Shown here one piece after another: positions 20,570 to 30,174 of a DNA stretch of 64,000 nt; within the stretch, counting starts at the first letter, position 1; each line of letters starts with the position of its first letter. The notes beneath the pieces are model-generated. The model was given only the letters and a program-made list of their open reading frames with translations, ran no database searches and was not told the DNA's origin. The position numbers were made by a program, and so were the translations under genes. The stretch is from Bacteroidales bacterium (GTDB taxonomy: Bacteria; Bacteroidota; Bacteroidia; Bacteroidales; VadinHA17), in the NCBI GenBank assembly GCA_029932855.1, contig JAOZPG010000001.1, positions 245,084 through 309,083 of the forward strand. The letters run 5' to 3'.

Positions 20570-20824
20570 TTATTCTTTATCCTTTTGAAGACTGCTGCAG
20601 TTACATTTCATACAGAGAACAGTCCATATTATTCCCAGCAGCAACCCAACCCCAAGAGCAATATAAAATACTGTCTTTGGCAAACCCAGGCAACAGCTTA
20701 AGAAGCCCAGAATGATAATTGCCAGTACACCTGCCATTCCGAGAATCATGCTGTGAAATCCTGCATTTACAAAAAAGTTTTTCATTTTCGAACAAGTATT
20801 GCTTTCTTCGCTTTCTTTATTCAT
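20570..20824 (-). CDS. Small cysteine-containing two-TM membrane protein
   Basis: 84 aa; two hydrophobic helices with CC and CMKCNC motifs. Confidence 0.5.
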   Translation of the reverse strand: MNKESEESNTCSKMKNFFVNAGFHSMILGMAGVLAIIILGFLSCCLGLPKTVFYIALGVGLLLGIIWTVLCMKCNCSSLQKDKE

Positions 20825-21161
20825 AATTATTGATTTTACTTATGAATCTGCAGTGTCATCATTATTTCTTGTGAACCTGGTACTACAATCTTCTAACCAG
20901 TACAGCCAGGTTCTTTAAGAACGGTCCACATTAAACATACGGAATTATTAGCTTAAAATCTTGAGGAAAAGCGTGACATTCATTAAGTTGGATTGTGATA
21001 TTTGTTACAAATGATATAAATCGAATATTATAACAAATCTGGCATAACTTATAGGATAATAAGCTATTAGCTGCTGATGTCGGGACATGGAAACAGGAAT
21101 GCAGTTTTTCATTTACCAATGAGCCTTGTTCTACTTTGGCATCTCCCGGATGTGAATATTT

Positions 21162-21632
21162 TTATTTTCCCCCCTGTTCATAAATATGAACTCCAAAAGG
21201 ATTTTTAATATATTCGTTTAATTTACGGCTTTCGACTTCTGAATTCTCAAGGATAAGCTGGAGCAGATCGTCTATTGATACTATACCAACAATATTATTA
21301 TCCTTCATAATTGGGATATGCCTGATATGCTTGCTTACCATCATATTCATTAGGCGTCTTGGAGTATCGGTTATCTCTCCGACAATAATATCTTCAACCT
21401 TTGTCATCAGGCTTTCAACTTCTTTCTCTCCAAGATGTGATCCGCTTTTGTAGCATTTATACAAAACATCTCTTTCGGAAAGTATCCCGGCAACATTTCC
21501 TTTTTCATCTACAACCATTAAGGCTCCAACACGATGTTCATCCAAAACTACTACTGCTTCAATAGCTTTGGTTGATTTATCAACTGTGAAAAGCGTTTTT
21601 CCTTTTCCTTTTATTATGTCTTCAATTTTCAT
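21162..21632 (-). CDS. CBS-domain pair protein
   Basis: Tandem CBS units: AIEAVVVLDEHRVGALMVVDEKGNVAGILSERDVLYK and MVSKHIRHIPIMKDNNIVGIVSIDDLLQLIL; 3 bp downstream of the preceding gene. Confidence 0.9.
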   Translation of the reverse strand: MKIEDIIKGKGKTLFTVDKSTKAIEAVVVLDEHRVGALMVVDEKGNVAGILSERDVLYKCYKSGSHLGEKEVESLMTKVEDIIVGEITDTPRRLMNMMVSKHIRHIPIMKDNNIVGIVSIDDLLQLILENSEVESRKLNEYIKNPFGVHIYEQGGK

Positions 21633-21635
21633 AAA

Positions 21636-23423
21636 TTATTTCTTATTTAAAAAATTATCAATTCCAATTGCTGCCTTATGTCCGTTGGCTATACCGTGTA
21701 TCACATCCGGGCCCTGTATCATATCACCACCGGCAAATAACCAGTCGAGTGATGTCTGGAAGTAATCATCAACATTTATCCTTCCCCTTGGTCCAAACTC
21801 AATCTTTTCTTTTAATTCTTCGGGAAGATAAGAAATATCCATTCCCTGACCAATAGATTCAACTATCATATCTGCTTCAAAGAAGTTTTTGTCATCTTCA
21901 TCAAGGCTGGGATTAAAACGACCTGTCTCATCAAATATAGATAAGCATCTTACTACATGCAGTCCTTTTATCTTACCATCTTCAATCTCAATTGATTTTG
22001 GTCCCCAGCCCGGATTTATTATTGAACCTTCTTCTCTGGCTTCAACTACCTCTTCCCTGTCGGCGGGCATTACTTCTTCTTTCTCAAGTGAGGTAGTAAT
22101 AACCCCGACTTTTCCATATTTTATTTTTTGCAGTCGTGCTATAGACCTGGTAATATCCATGGCAACATTACCACCACCTATTACCACCACTTTCTCAGGA
22201 ACCATTATTTCTTTCCCCTCGGTTATTTCACGCAGCAGGTCTATGGACTGGAATACATGCTCATGATCAGAACCGGGAATTGCTGTCGAACGTCCCAGGT
22301 GAAGACCAGTTCCTACATAAACTACATCATAATTTTCTTTCAGCTCCATGAATTTAGCTGCATCCACATTTGTATTATAGATGATTTCAGTACCCAATGA
22401 TTCAATATATTTTACGTCTTTATCTATCTGGTCGTATGGAAGACGATATTCAGGGATCCCGTACCTCATCATACCGCCTGCCTTATCGAGTTTTTCAAAG
22501 ATGGTACAGTTATGTCCCAGCAGGCTTAAATAATATGCAGCAGATAAACTTGCCGGTCCTGCACCAATAAGAGCAATTTTTTTATCGCCTTTATATATTT
22601 TCTGTGTATCCAGTATTTCCTTGTATTTATCAGAAGGCACCTGGTCGGCAATATAGCGCTTCAGCCAGCGTATTGACAGTGGATCGCCTTCATGTCCTAC
22701 AGAACATACATCCTCACATTTATGAGTACATATACGTCCGCATATCTCAGGAAGGGGGTTGGTTTCGTAAAGGACACGCATACCTTCTTCAATATCATCA
22801 TTACGGATTGCCTTGATATATTCCGGTATTCCCATATGGGCGGGACAGGTGGCAACGCAAATGCCGCATTCTACGCAGCGGTCTGCTTCCTTCTGTGCCT
22901 GTTCTTTTGAATAACCTTTTACGAATTCAATGAAAGAATCACCTCTCTCTTCAGCTTCCATCTCTTCCATACTAACACGTTCCTGTCCGTAGAAGTGGTA
23001 ATTCGGAACAGGCTTTTTCCATCCTTCTTCTTTTTCATCCCAAGGCTTTTTATCAATGCCGGGTATATATTTTAGTTCTTCGGGATCTTCGCATATCCAT
23101 GTATGTTCATTGCTAAGGCTTAATGATCCTGTTGTACAAACATCCACGCACAAACCGCACCAGCAACACCTTCCGTAGTCAACCAGGGGGCGTAGTCCGC
23201 TATCGCCGTCTTTTGTTTCTATCCCTTCAGCAGGAACCATAACAATAGCTTCATTTTCACAAATGGCCTCACAACTTCCACAGCCTATACAGGTATCTAC
23301 ATCGTTTTTGTGGAACCCTCTGTAACGGGGTGCTCCCTCACGCATAGGGTCTTTAAGGGTTACCGGTTTCTTGACCAGGTTTCCCCAGGCCTTGAATGGA
23401 ATTAATGTATCTTTTAAACTCAT
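21636..23423 (-). CDS. Fusion of a NuoI/MbxN-like 2x[4Fe-4S] ferredoxin with a GltD/NfnB-like FAD/NAD(P) oxidoreductase
   Basis: N-terminal CIGCGSCEAIC and CCWCGLCVDVC, then CVECGICVATCP...CGRICTHKCEDVC and dinucleotide-binding KKIALIGAGPASLSAAYYLSLLGHNCTIFEK and KVVVIGGGNVAMDITRS. Confidence 0.9.
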   Translation of the reverse strand: MSLKDTLIPFKAWGNLVKKPVTLKDPMREGAPRYRGFHKNDVDTCIGCGSCEAICENEAIVMVPAEGIETKDGDSGLRPLVDYGRCCWCGLCVDVCTTGSLSLSNEHTWICEDPEELKYIPGIDKKPWDEKEEGWKKPVPNYHFYGQERVSMEEMEAEERGDSFIEFVKGYSKEQAQKEADRCVECGICVATCPAHMGIPEYIKAIRNDDIEEGMRVLYETNPLPEICGRICTHKCEDVCSVGHEGDPLSIRWLKRYIADQVPSDKYKEILDTQKIYKGDKKIALIGAGPASLSAAYYLSLLGHNCTIFEKLDKAGGMMRYGIPEYRLPYDQIDKDVKYIESLGTEIIYNTNVDAAKFMELKENYDVVYVGTGLHLGRSTAIPGSDHEHVFQSIDLLREITEGKEIMVPEKVVVIGGGNVAMDITRSIARLQKIKYGKVGVITTSLEKEEVMPADREEVVEAREEGSIINPGWGPKSIEIEDGKIKGLHVVRCLSIFDETGRFNPSLDEDDKNFFEADMIVESIGQGMDISYLPEELKEKIEFGPRGRINVDDYFQTSLDWLFAGGDMIQGPDVIHGIANGHKAAIGIDNFLNKK

Positions 23424-23470
23424 CTTTTCTTTTTATTAATCAGCCTTTGCAATTTCTTGCTTATCAGTAA

Positions 23471-24655
23471 TTATCTTTCAATTTCAGGAGGACAGGTTTG
23501 CAGCGATACCATAATGGCCGCCACATCTGCAATATTTGCTCCTACCAGCAAGTCTTGCAGTAGGGCAACCGCCTGAGTGTAAGAAGGTCCTCTTAGGTTT
23601 ATCCTGCGCGGTTTATCGCTGCCGTCAGTAACCATATAAAGTCCATATTCTCCACGTGATGCTTCTGAGCGTACATAAGTCTCTCCCTTTGGGATCCGCC
23701 AGTGCAAAACGTTTGGAGTTTCTGCTTTTATATCACCTTTTTCAGGCATCTTTGCCATGATCTGCCTTATAAGGTCAACAGAAGTTTGTATATCGTACCA
23801 TCGAATACGGCTTCGGTTATAAATATCAGAGTGATTCATCACCTTGGGTTCGAAATCGAGCTGGTCGTATATCAAATAAGGATAATCTTTACGCACATCC
23901 CTGTTATATCCTGCAGACCGGGCAACCGGACCCACAGCACCGTATTTGTCAATCCATGAGGGATCAAGCACTGCCACATCAATAGCACGTTTCTTAAACA
24001 CCGAGTTGGAATACATCAGGTTGTCTATATTTATAACGAACTGGTCTATCTCTTTCAGGTTTTCTTCCATTCTCTTCTTAAAACCACCGGGCAGCAGACC
24101 CCTGACTCCTCCCGGGGTCATAAACATATGATAAACCCTGCCACCGGTAAGTTCTTCAAAGCGGTCAAGAATAAGTTCTCTCATATATACTCCCCATTGA
24201 ACACCCAGTCCCAGCGCAAATGTACCTCCCTGTCCCGGAACAACTCTCAGCAATGCCTGCAGGCGAGCCATTTCCAGTAGCAGGGCACGTATCCATTTTG
24301 CCATTTCAGGGATATCTATACCTGAAAGCTGTTCAACACATGTGCTGTAAACATATTCGTTTGAATCGGGCTCAGCCACACACATACGGATACTGGTAGG
24401 CAGTCCCTGTACAAACAGGCGGCGCTCAATAAGTTTTTCGAAACCGCGGTGCAGGTAGCCAACATGGGTTTTTGACTCAACTATCTCGTCACCGGCAAGG
24501 GTTAGCTCAAGGGCCATGTTACCTGTAACACCAGGATGGTTAGGCCCCTGCCACAGTTTCACATACTTATGTGAATCCAGGTCGATCTGAAGCTTACCAT
24601 CTTCACCTTTTACAGGATATTTGCTTCTGTCTGTTTCTATGTTTAAAAGACTCAT
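23471..24655 (-). CDS. NuoD/EchE/MbxL-type large subunit lacking the [NiFe] cysteine pairs
   Basis: KLWQGPNHPGVTGNMALELTLAGDEIVESKTHVGYLHRGFEKL; GGVRGLLPGG; C-terminal DVAAIMVSLQTCPPEIER. Confidence 0.92.
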   Translation of the reverse strand: MSLLNIETDRSKYPVKGEDGKLQIDLDSHKYVKLWQGPNHPGVTGNMALELTLAGDEIVESKTHVGYLHRGFEKLIERRLFVQGLPTSIRMCVAEPDSNEYVYSTCVEQLSGIDIPEMAKWIRALLLEMARLQALLRVVPGQGGTFALGLGVQWGVYMRELILDRFEELTGGRVYHMFMTPGGVRGLLPGGFKKRMEENLKEIDQFVINIDNLMYSNSVFKKRAIDVAVLDPSWIDKYGAVGPVARSAGYNRDVRKDYPYLIYDQLDFEPKVMNHSDIYNRSRIRWYDIQTSVDLIRQIMAKMPEKGDIKAETPNVLHWRIPKGETYVRSEASRGEYGLYMVTDGSDKPRRINLRGPSYTQAVALLQDLLVGANIADVAAIMVSLQTCPPEIER

Positions 24656-24690
24656 ATCTTTCTTTTTTGTAAAATTATTCTTACCGCTTT

Positions 24691-25254
24691 TTATTTCTTT
24701 TCCTTACGGTATTCTCCCCATTCGCCAGGATGCATTTGTTCTTTCATATATTCTTTGGGATCGTTTGTCTTTGGTCTTTCACGCGGAAAAAATGTGTCGG
24801 CAGAATACTGCTTGGTATCAAAATCCCTGCGCATGGGAGGGATATTGTCCCAGCCCTCAAGAATAAAAGGTTCATCAACACCCGGACTTCCCGGGAAATC
24901 CACCCCGAACATTTCTTTTATTTCACGCTGATAAGTGGCTATCTGCTTCCATAGGTGATGCGCAGAATCCATTGATGCTTCTTTACGGTCTATCATGCAA
25001 CGTATTCCAAGGTCGTATTTCTCTTCAGGCTTATTCAGGAAGTATGTTAATTGAAACTTATCGTCTTCTATCCAGTCAACACATGAGAGTAGTACAAAAT
25101 GTGAAAAACCTTCTATATCACGTAAATGTGTTATTAGATTGATAAGATTTTCCTTTTTTGCACTGAGGAAAGTTAAATCGTCACGCTGATATACAATATC
25201 TTCTATTTCAAATGATGCAGACAGTTTTTCAAGCACTTGTTTCATTTGTTTCAT
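24691..25254 (-). CDS. NuoC/EchD/MbxK-like 30 kDa-type subunit
   Basis: THLRDIEGFSHFVLLSCVDWIEDDKFQLTYFL; EIKEMFGVDFPGSPGVDEPFILEGWDNIPPMRRDF. Confidence 0.9.
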   Translation of the reverse strand: MKQMKQVLEKLSASFEIEDIVYQRDDLTFLSAKKENLINLITHLRDIEGFSHFVLLSCVDWIEDDKFQLTYFLNKPEEKYDLGIRCMIDRKEASMDSAHHLWKQIATYQREIKEMFGVDFPGSPGVDEPFILEGWDNIPPMRRDFDTKQYSADTFFPRERPKTNDPKEYMKEQMHPGEWGEYRKEKK

Positions 25255-25354
25255 TTCATTTTAGTTTTCTCAGTTTCACCTTTTTTAGCCATTGTCCTGT
25301 TTTTCTCGGTTTGTCCCGGACTTAACAGTTTACCGGTTTTTACTTCTGTAGTTT

Positions 25355-26026
25355 TTACCAATTATAATCCGGCATATTCCAGTCCTTAATTATTTTCTTT
25401 TGGTTTTCTTTGTACCAGTCAAAATTTGCTGCATACTCATTTGCCTTTTCACCTTTACCTTCTTTTATCAGCTCTTTCAGTCTGTTAAAGGCAGCCAGTA
25501 ATGCTTCCGGACGAGGCATGCAACCTGCAACATAAACATCTACAGGAATATAATGATCTAAACGGTTTATTGTATTATAACTGTCGAAATACATTCCTCC
25601 GTTTATTGTGCAGCTTCCAAGTGCCAGGACATATTTTGGGCTTGGCATTTGTTCATAACTGCGAATTACTCTTTTCAGGGTTTTAACAGCCAGGTATCCT
25701 GAAATAATGAAAACATTGGACTGGCGGGGTGTTGGCCTTGATTGAATACCGAAACGAAAAGCATCGAAACGGGGAGTCATTAACGGAGGTATCTCTATAC
25801 TGCCACAGCCGGTACCAAAACCAAGAACCCATAATGATTCTGCCCTGGCCCAGTTAAGGAATTTTTCAACAACGGGGATAGAGTTAGGTTCATATACCTT
25901 TGGCCTTTCATCGCTGAAATAATCTTTTATAGGGTCAACGATAAATTGTTTACCGTCGGGGCCTGTAACCTCTCTTTTGGCATAGTGAGGATTTTCAAAC
26001 TTGTTATTATTTTTTGTTTCTGACAT
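25355..26026 (-). CDS. NuoB/EchC/MbxJ-like [4Fe-4S] small subunit
   Basis: LGFGTGCGSIEIPPLMTPRFD; PKYVLALGSCTINGGMY; DVYVAGCMPRPEALLAAF. Confidence 0.92.
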   Translation of the reverse strand: MSETKNNNKFENPHYAKREVTGPDGKQFIVDPIKDYFSDERPKVYEPNSIPVVEKFLNWARAESLWVLGFGTGCGSIEIPPLMTPRFDAFRFGIQSRPTPRQSNVFIISGYLAVKTLKRVIRSYEQMPSPKYVLALGSCTINGGMYFDSYNTINRLDHYIPVDVYVAGCMPRPEALLAAFNRLKELIKEGKGEKANEYAANFDWYKENQKKIIKDWNMPDYNW

Positions 26027-26087
26027 TTTCTATAAAGAATTTTTCTTCATTTCATATTTTGCGCTCACATAAGGTCTTTGTTTCAGG

Positions 26088-26996
26088 TTACATATATAGT
26101 ATGATAGCAAGTACACCAAAAACAAGTGGTATTTTCAGGAACCATGCTACCGATTGTTCAATGCGGAAGCGCGGGAATACTACTCCAACAAATACCGACC
26201 AGAAGTAAATAAAGAATGTTTTTAAAATAAATTCAAACCAGTTTGTTGCACCACCGAAAAACAAGTTCATAAAGAGAGCTGCTTCAACAACATGAAGAAT
26301 GGCAGCGTTTGTTTGCAATACACCTAAAAAAGTAGAATGATATTCAGTGGGGGGACCAATTGGGATTTCATTAGGTGCTTTTACCAGGTTGAAGGGAGAG
26401 TGACTTAATGCCCCCAGCAAAGAAAACATTCCGGCAATTGTTGCAACAGGGTTGGTCCACATGGTCCAGTTCTGAAATCCTCCCTGCTGAGCTTTAACAA
26501 TATCAATAAGTGAAAGAGTATCATATTGAATTGCCAGCGAAATAATTGCCAGTGTCATGGGGACTTCAATTGTTGTGAATTGTGACAGGCCCCGGCTTAT
26601 ACCTATCGCCGAATATGGATGGCCCCCTTCACCGGAACCAAGGGCCATTCCAAGCATTCCGAAAAACTGGAAATACATTAACAATACAAGGTCTCCATGG
26701 AAAGAATAATTAAGCCATAGCTCACTTCCTATGATCATAGGCATGAAAAGGAAGAGTCCGACTCCGCCACCGATCCTGAATACAGGTCCCAGGTAAAACA
26801 TTATACCATGACTTATCTGTGAGCGTAATGCGTAATTCTTAACAAGGTCAAGCCAGGGCTGGAACCAGCGTATGCCATATCTTTTGGCTACTCTTGCTCC
26901 CAGTTTCCTCATGATGGAGCTCATCAGCAGACCCCAGTTGAGAACTATCAGCAGGCCCAGAAGTGTAAATCCTAATCTCTTTATATCGAAGTCCAT
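26088..26996 (-). CDS. NuoH/EchB/MbxM-like membrane subunit
   Basis: Multi-TM; ALSHSPFNLVKAPNEIPIGPPTEYHSTFLG matches the NuoH/HyfC quinone-loop region. Confidence 0.9.
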   Translation of the reverse strand: MDFDIKRLGFTLLGLLIVLNWGLLMSSIMRKLGARVAKRYGIRWFQPWLDLVKNYALRSQISHGIMFYLGPVFRIGGGVGLFLFMPMIIGSELWLNYSFHGDLVLLMYFQFFGMLGMALGSGEGGHPYSAIGISRGLSQFTTIEVPMTLAIISLAIQYDTLSLIDIVKAQQGGFQNWTMWTNPVATIAGMFSLLGALSHSPFNLVKAPNEIPIGPPTEYHSTFLGVLQTNAAILHVVEAALFMNLFFGGATNWFEFILKTFFIYFWSVFVGVVFPRFRIEQSVAWFLKIPLVFGVLAIILYM

Positions 26997-27015
26997 TATA
27001 TCGTCTTTTTATTAA

Positions 27016-30000
27016 TTAGAATATCATTATTAAGTAAAAGGCTATGATGTAAGCAAGCACGTATGTTGTATATACCTGGCCATTGCCACTGTACAACCTA
27101 CGGCCATATTCTGCAAGTGAATGTGCCCAGTCGCTCATTGTATCCCAGAATTCGGTGATCTTTGGAGCCACCATCCAGCCCAGAGCTTTATTATAGCCTG
27201 CATAAATATTATAAGAGACATGTGTTGTCTCAGGACGCTGGGGTGCTTCGGCAGAATACACTATATTGAACTGTCCAACCTTTACTGCTTTACTGCTCAG
27301 CAATAACAGCCATCCCAGCAATGCCATAAACATTATTCCTATTGTTATCATCACTCCCGTGCCGTTCCAGTAGCCATAAGGAGCTGTTGCCAGGCCTCCT
27401 TCCCATGACAGTCCCGCATTGGGATACCATACAGATATCATTTCTCCAAGAGGTTTCAATACCAGGTCAGGTTTGGCTGAAAATATCATCAGGCCGATAA
27501 TGAGAATATATATTGGTATGGCAAACCAAATGGAAATATCTTTTACATGGCGCAGGTTATCTTTCAGCTGGCCCAGGAAAACAGAATAAATAAGCTTGAA
27601 CAGGTAGAGAAAAGCAATTATACCTGAGAAAAACACAATAACTCCCTGGAAGTACCAGTGTTTATCTATTACAGCATTGTAAAACAACCATTTTCCGGCA
27701 AAGCCTGATAAAGGAGGAACTCCGGCAAGGGCAATAATACCTATTAACACTGCAATAAAGGCCAGGGGCATATTTTTAATAAGCCCTCCCATTTTATACA
27801 TATAATGAGTACCGACTTTCAGCACTACAGCACCTATGGTAAGGAATAAGATAGACTTATACAGGAAGTGGTTAATAGAATACACCATAGCTGTCATCCA
27901 TCCCAGGTGCGACATCATGGCCAGGGCAAAAAGGATATAGCCCAGCTGTGAAATACTTGAGTAGGCAAGCAGGCGTTTTGCATCTTCCTGGAATGCTGCT
28001 GCCAGGTTACCAACAAGAGCAGTCAGGGCACCCAGCCATCCCAGCACATAAGCTACCCTGGTGGCTTCAGGGTTATTACCCATAGCTATCATCAATATCA
28101 TTAGTCCGAACACACCTGCTTTAAGCAATATTGCTGATACCATAGGAGATACATCACTTTCAGCTTCAGCATGTGCTCCCGGGAGCCATATATGTAAACC
28201 AAGGGAGGCAGTTTTTGTCATAAATCCAATTGCCAGCAGGCTGAATATTACAGTTATATTTCCGCCTACAGCTGCCAGTGAGCTTAACTGGATGCTTGCT
28301 GTTTCTGCAAATGATAGTCCGAAGGCTGCAAGTATTGCATATGCTCCAGCCATTGAGAATAACATATAACTTAAGCCGTGAGCCATAGACTTCTTACCGC
28401 GGATGATTAAAAAGTATGATCCTGCTGTCATCAGTTCCCATCCAAAGAAAAACTCAAGTGTTGTTGAAGCACGGATGATAATTGCAAGTCCGGCATACAT
28501 TAACAGGGCAACCGGATAAAAGCCTTCACGTTTTCCCTTGTAGGCAAAACCTGCTATAAATGTCAGTATGCCCCCCACAAGGAAGATAAGGGTAAAAATA
28601 AATCTTAACATATCCTCGCTGTATAAACCAGGGAGCATGTACCAGGATACTAAGGCCAGGCTTAATATTGACAGGATATTTTTTACAGCAGCAGGAAGAA
28701 AGTCGAGTAAATAAATAATAAGGATAAAAGCAAGTGCTATGAAATATAATCCATTAAAGTTTTCAGCGAAGGTGGATGAATAATATCCCGCGAGGTAAAC
28801 AAGTATGCCGAATAAAACAGGTGGTATTACTTTATTCCATTCAAGCTTAAAGGTCCAGGATTCATTGGATTCCATTTTTATAGCATAACCCAGCCAGCGG
28901 AAGAGATAGATTCCTTCCAGGAAGGAGCCTGTCAGTATCATGGCCAGAGTAAAATATAAGCCCTGTTGTGAGAGGCTCATTATCAGTTCCCACTTACCGA
29001 AAAATGAGGGGAATGGAGGGAAGCCTATGAGTGAAAACACAAATGTTCCAAAGAGAACCAGGAAAAGCGGTTTTTTACGCAGCAAGGCCCAGTCTTTTAA
29101 TTTATCTTTCTTTAGTAATCCGGCTATCCAGAACAAGCCAGCTTTTGCCAGGTAATGTGAGATCAGTATTGTAATTGCTATATATTCAAATTTATCACCC
29201 AGGAATGGTTTAAGTCCCAATATAGTCATAAGAAGCCCCAGCTGCCCTATAGAAGAATATCCGAGCAAACGTCTGGCTCCGGTTTGCTTCAGTCCAAACA
29301 GGTTGGAGCCGACAAAAGTAATAAGACCTGCCGTAGAGATGATTTTATACCATTGAAGGTCGGCTATAGGCATTAGCTTAAATAAAACGAAATACATGGC
29401 CGTAGCTGAAGCTGCAGATATTAATGCTGCAATGCCAGGGTCGGATGCTTCGTAAACATCAAGGGCCCAGCCATTGGCCGGGAAAGGTTTGAGCTCCAGG
29501 ACAACTGAAACAATGATCATTAATACAGCAACGCTTCCTCCTTTAAATGCAAGCAGGTTTGAATTGCTTATATCATCTATATTCAGGCTGCCGCTGAAAT
29601 AATAGGCAAAGATGATTCCCAGCAAAAAAATACCGGCAATAATGCCTGTAGCTATCATATATTTAAAACCGGCCTGTATTGATTTTCCATCCTGGATAAG
29701 AATTATCAGGCCTGCGGTGGCAATGCTTACAACCTCCATGAATACGAAGAGGTTAAAAGCATCCCGGGTGAGGATTATTACATTCAGTCCCATTACAAAC
29801 ACAAGAAAGACCATTATTGCATGTTTCCCTGTGTTTTTAAGGTTTTTGAACATATACAAGCCTCCGAGAAAACCTGCAAGATTAATAAGACTGCTAAGCA
29901 GAGCTTCATTCAGTCCCATTCTTAAATTAATAGAATATGGAGGTTTAAAACCTGCAGTATATACCTCTATAGCTTCTGCTCCCTGGTAAAGCTTAATGAA

Positions 30001-30141
30001 CCATGAGGACGATACAGCAGCCATAAGGGCAATTGCAACAAGCATAAGGCTAACAGCCAGGCCATTTGATTTTTTATTTAAAAAGCCCAGGGCAAAGGCA
30101 GTTCCAAGTCCTATGCTTATTATATGTATGGGTGAAATCAT
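27016..30141 (-). CDS. Fused double antiporter-like subunit (two MrpD/NuoL-M-N-type modules, MbxH-MbxH'-like)
   Basis: 1041 aa with two copies of the module: FNLFVFMEVVSIATAG...GARRLLGYSSIGQLGLL...SHYLAKAGLFW, and EFFFGWELMTAGSYF...DAKRLLAYSSISQLGYI...NHFLYKSILFL; C-terminal amphipathic extension. Confidence 0.9.
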   Translation of the reverse strand: MISPIHIISIGLGTAFALGFLNKKSNGLAVSLMLVAIALMAAVSSSWFIKLYQGAEAIEVYTAGFKPPYSINLRMGLNEALLSSLINLAGFLGGLYMFKNLKNTGKHAIMVFLVFVMGLNVIILTRDAFNLFVFMEVVSIATAGLIILIQDGKSIQAGFKYMIATGIIAGIFLLGIIFAYYFSGSLNIDDISNSNLLAFKGGSVAVLMIIVSVVLELKPFPANGWALDVYEASDPGIAALISAASATAMYFVLFKLMPIADLQWYKIISTAGLITFVGSNLFGLKQTGARRLLGYSSIGQLGLLMTILGLKPFLGDKFEYIAITILISHYLAKAGLFWIAGLLKKDKLKDWALLRKKPLFLVLFGTFVFSLIGFPPFPSFFGKWELIMSLSQQGLYFTLAMILTGSFLEGIYLFRWLGYAIKMESNESWTFKLEWNKVIPPVLFGILVYLAGYYSSTFAENFNGLYFIALAFILIIYLLDFLPAAVKNILSILSLALVSWYMLPGLYSEDMLRFIFTLIFLVGGILTFIAGFAYKGKREGFYPVALLMYAGLAIIIRASTTLEFFFGWELMTAGSYFLIIRGKKSMAHGLSYMLFSMAGAYAILAAFGLSFAETASIQLSSLAAVGGNITVIFSLLAIGFMTKTASLGLHIWLPGAHAEAESDVSPMVSAILLKAGVFGLMILMIAMGNNPEATRVAYVLGWLGALTALVGNLAAAFQEDAKRLLAYSSISQLGYILFALAMMSHLGWMTAMVYSINHFLYKSILFLTIGAVVLKVGTHYMYKMGGLIKNMPLAFIAVLIGIIALAGVPPLSGFAGKWLFYNAVIDKHWYFQGVIVFFSGIIAFLYLFKLIYSVFLGQLKDNLRHVKDISIWFAIPIYILIIGLMIFSAKPDLVLKPLGEMISVWYPNAGLSWEGGLATAPYGYWNGTGVMITIGIMFMALLGWLLLLSSKAVKVGQFNIVYSAEAPQRPETTHVSYNIYAGYNKALGWMVAPKITEFWDTMSDWAHSLAEYGRRLYSGNGQVYTTYVLAYIIAFYLIMIF

Positions 30142-30174
30142 GAAATAAATTTTTAATGTAGTTCTTAATTTATT

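Noticed and set aside
20601-20795. Alternative 64-aa ORF inside the small membrane protein gene
   Set aside because: Same strand but another frame; the 84-aa frame gives a coherent two-helix membrane protein with a better start.
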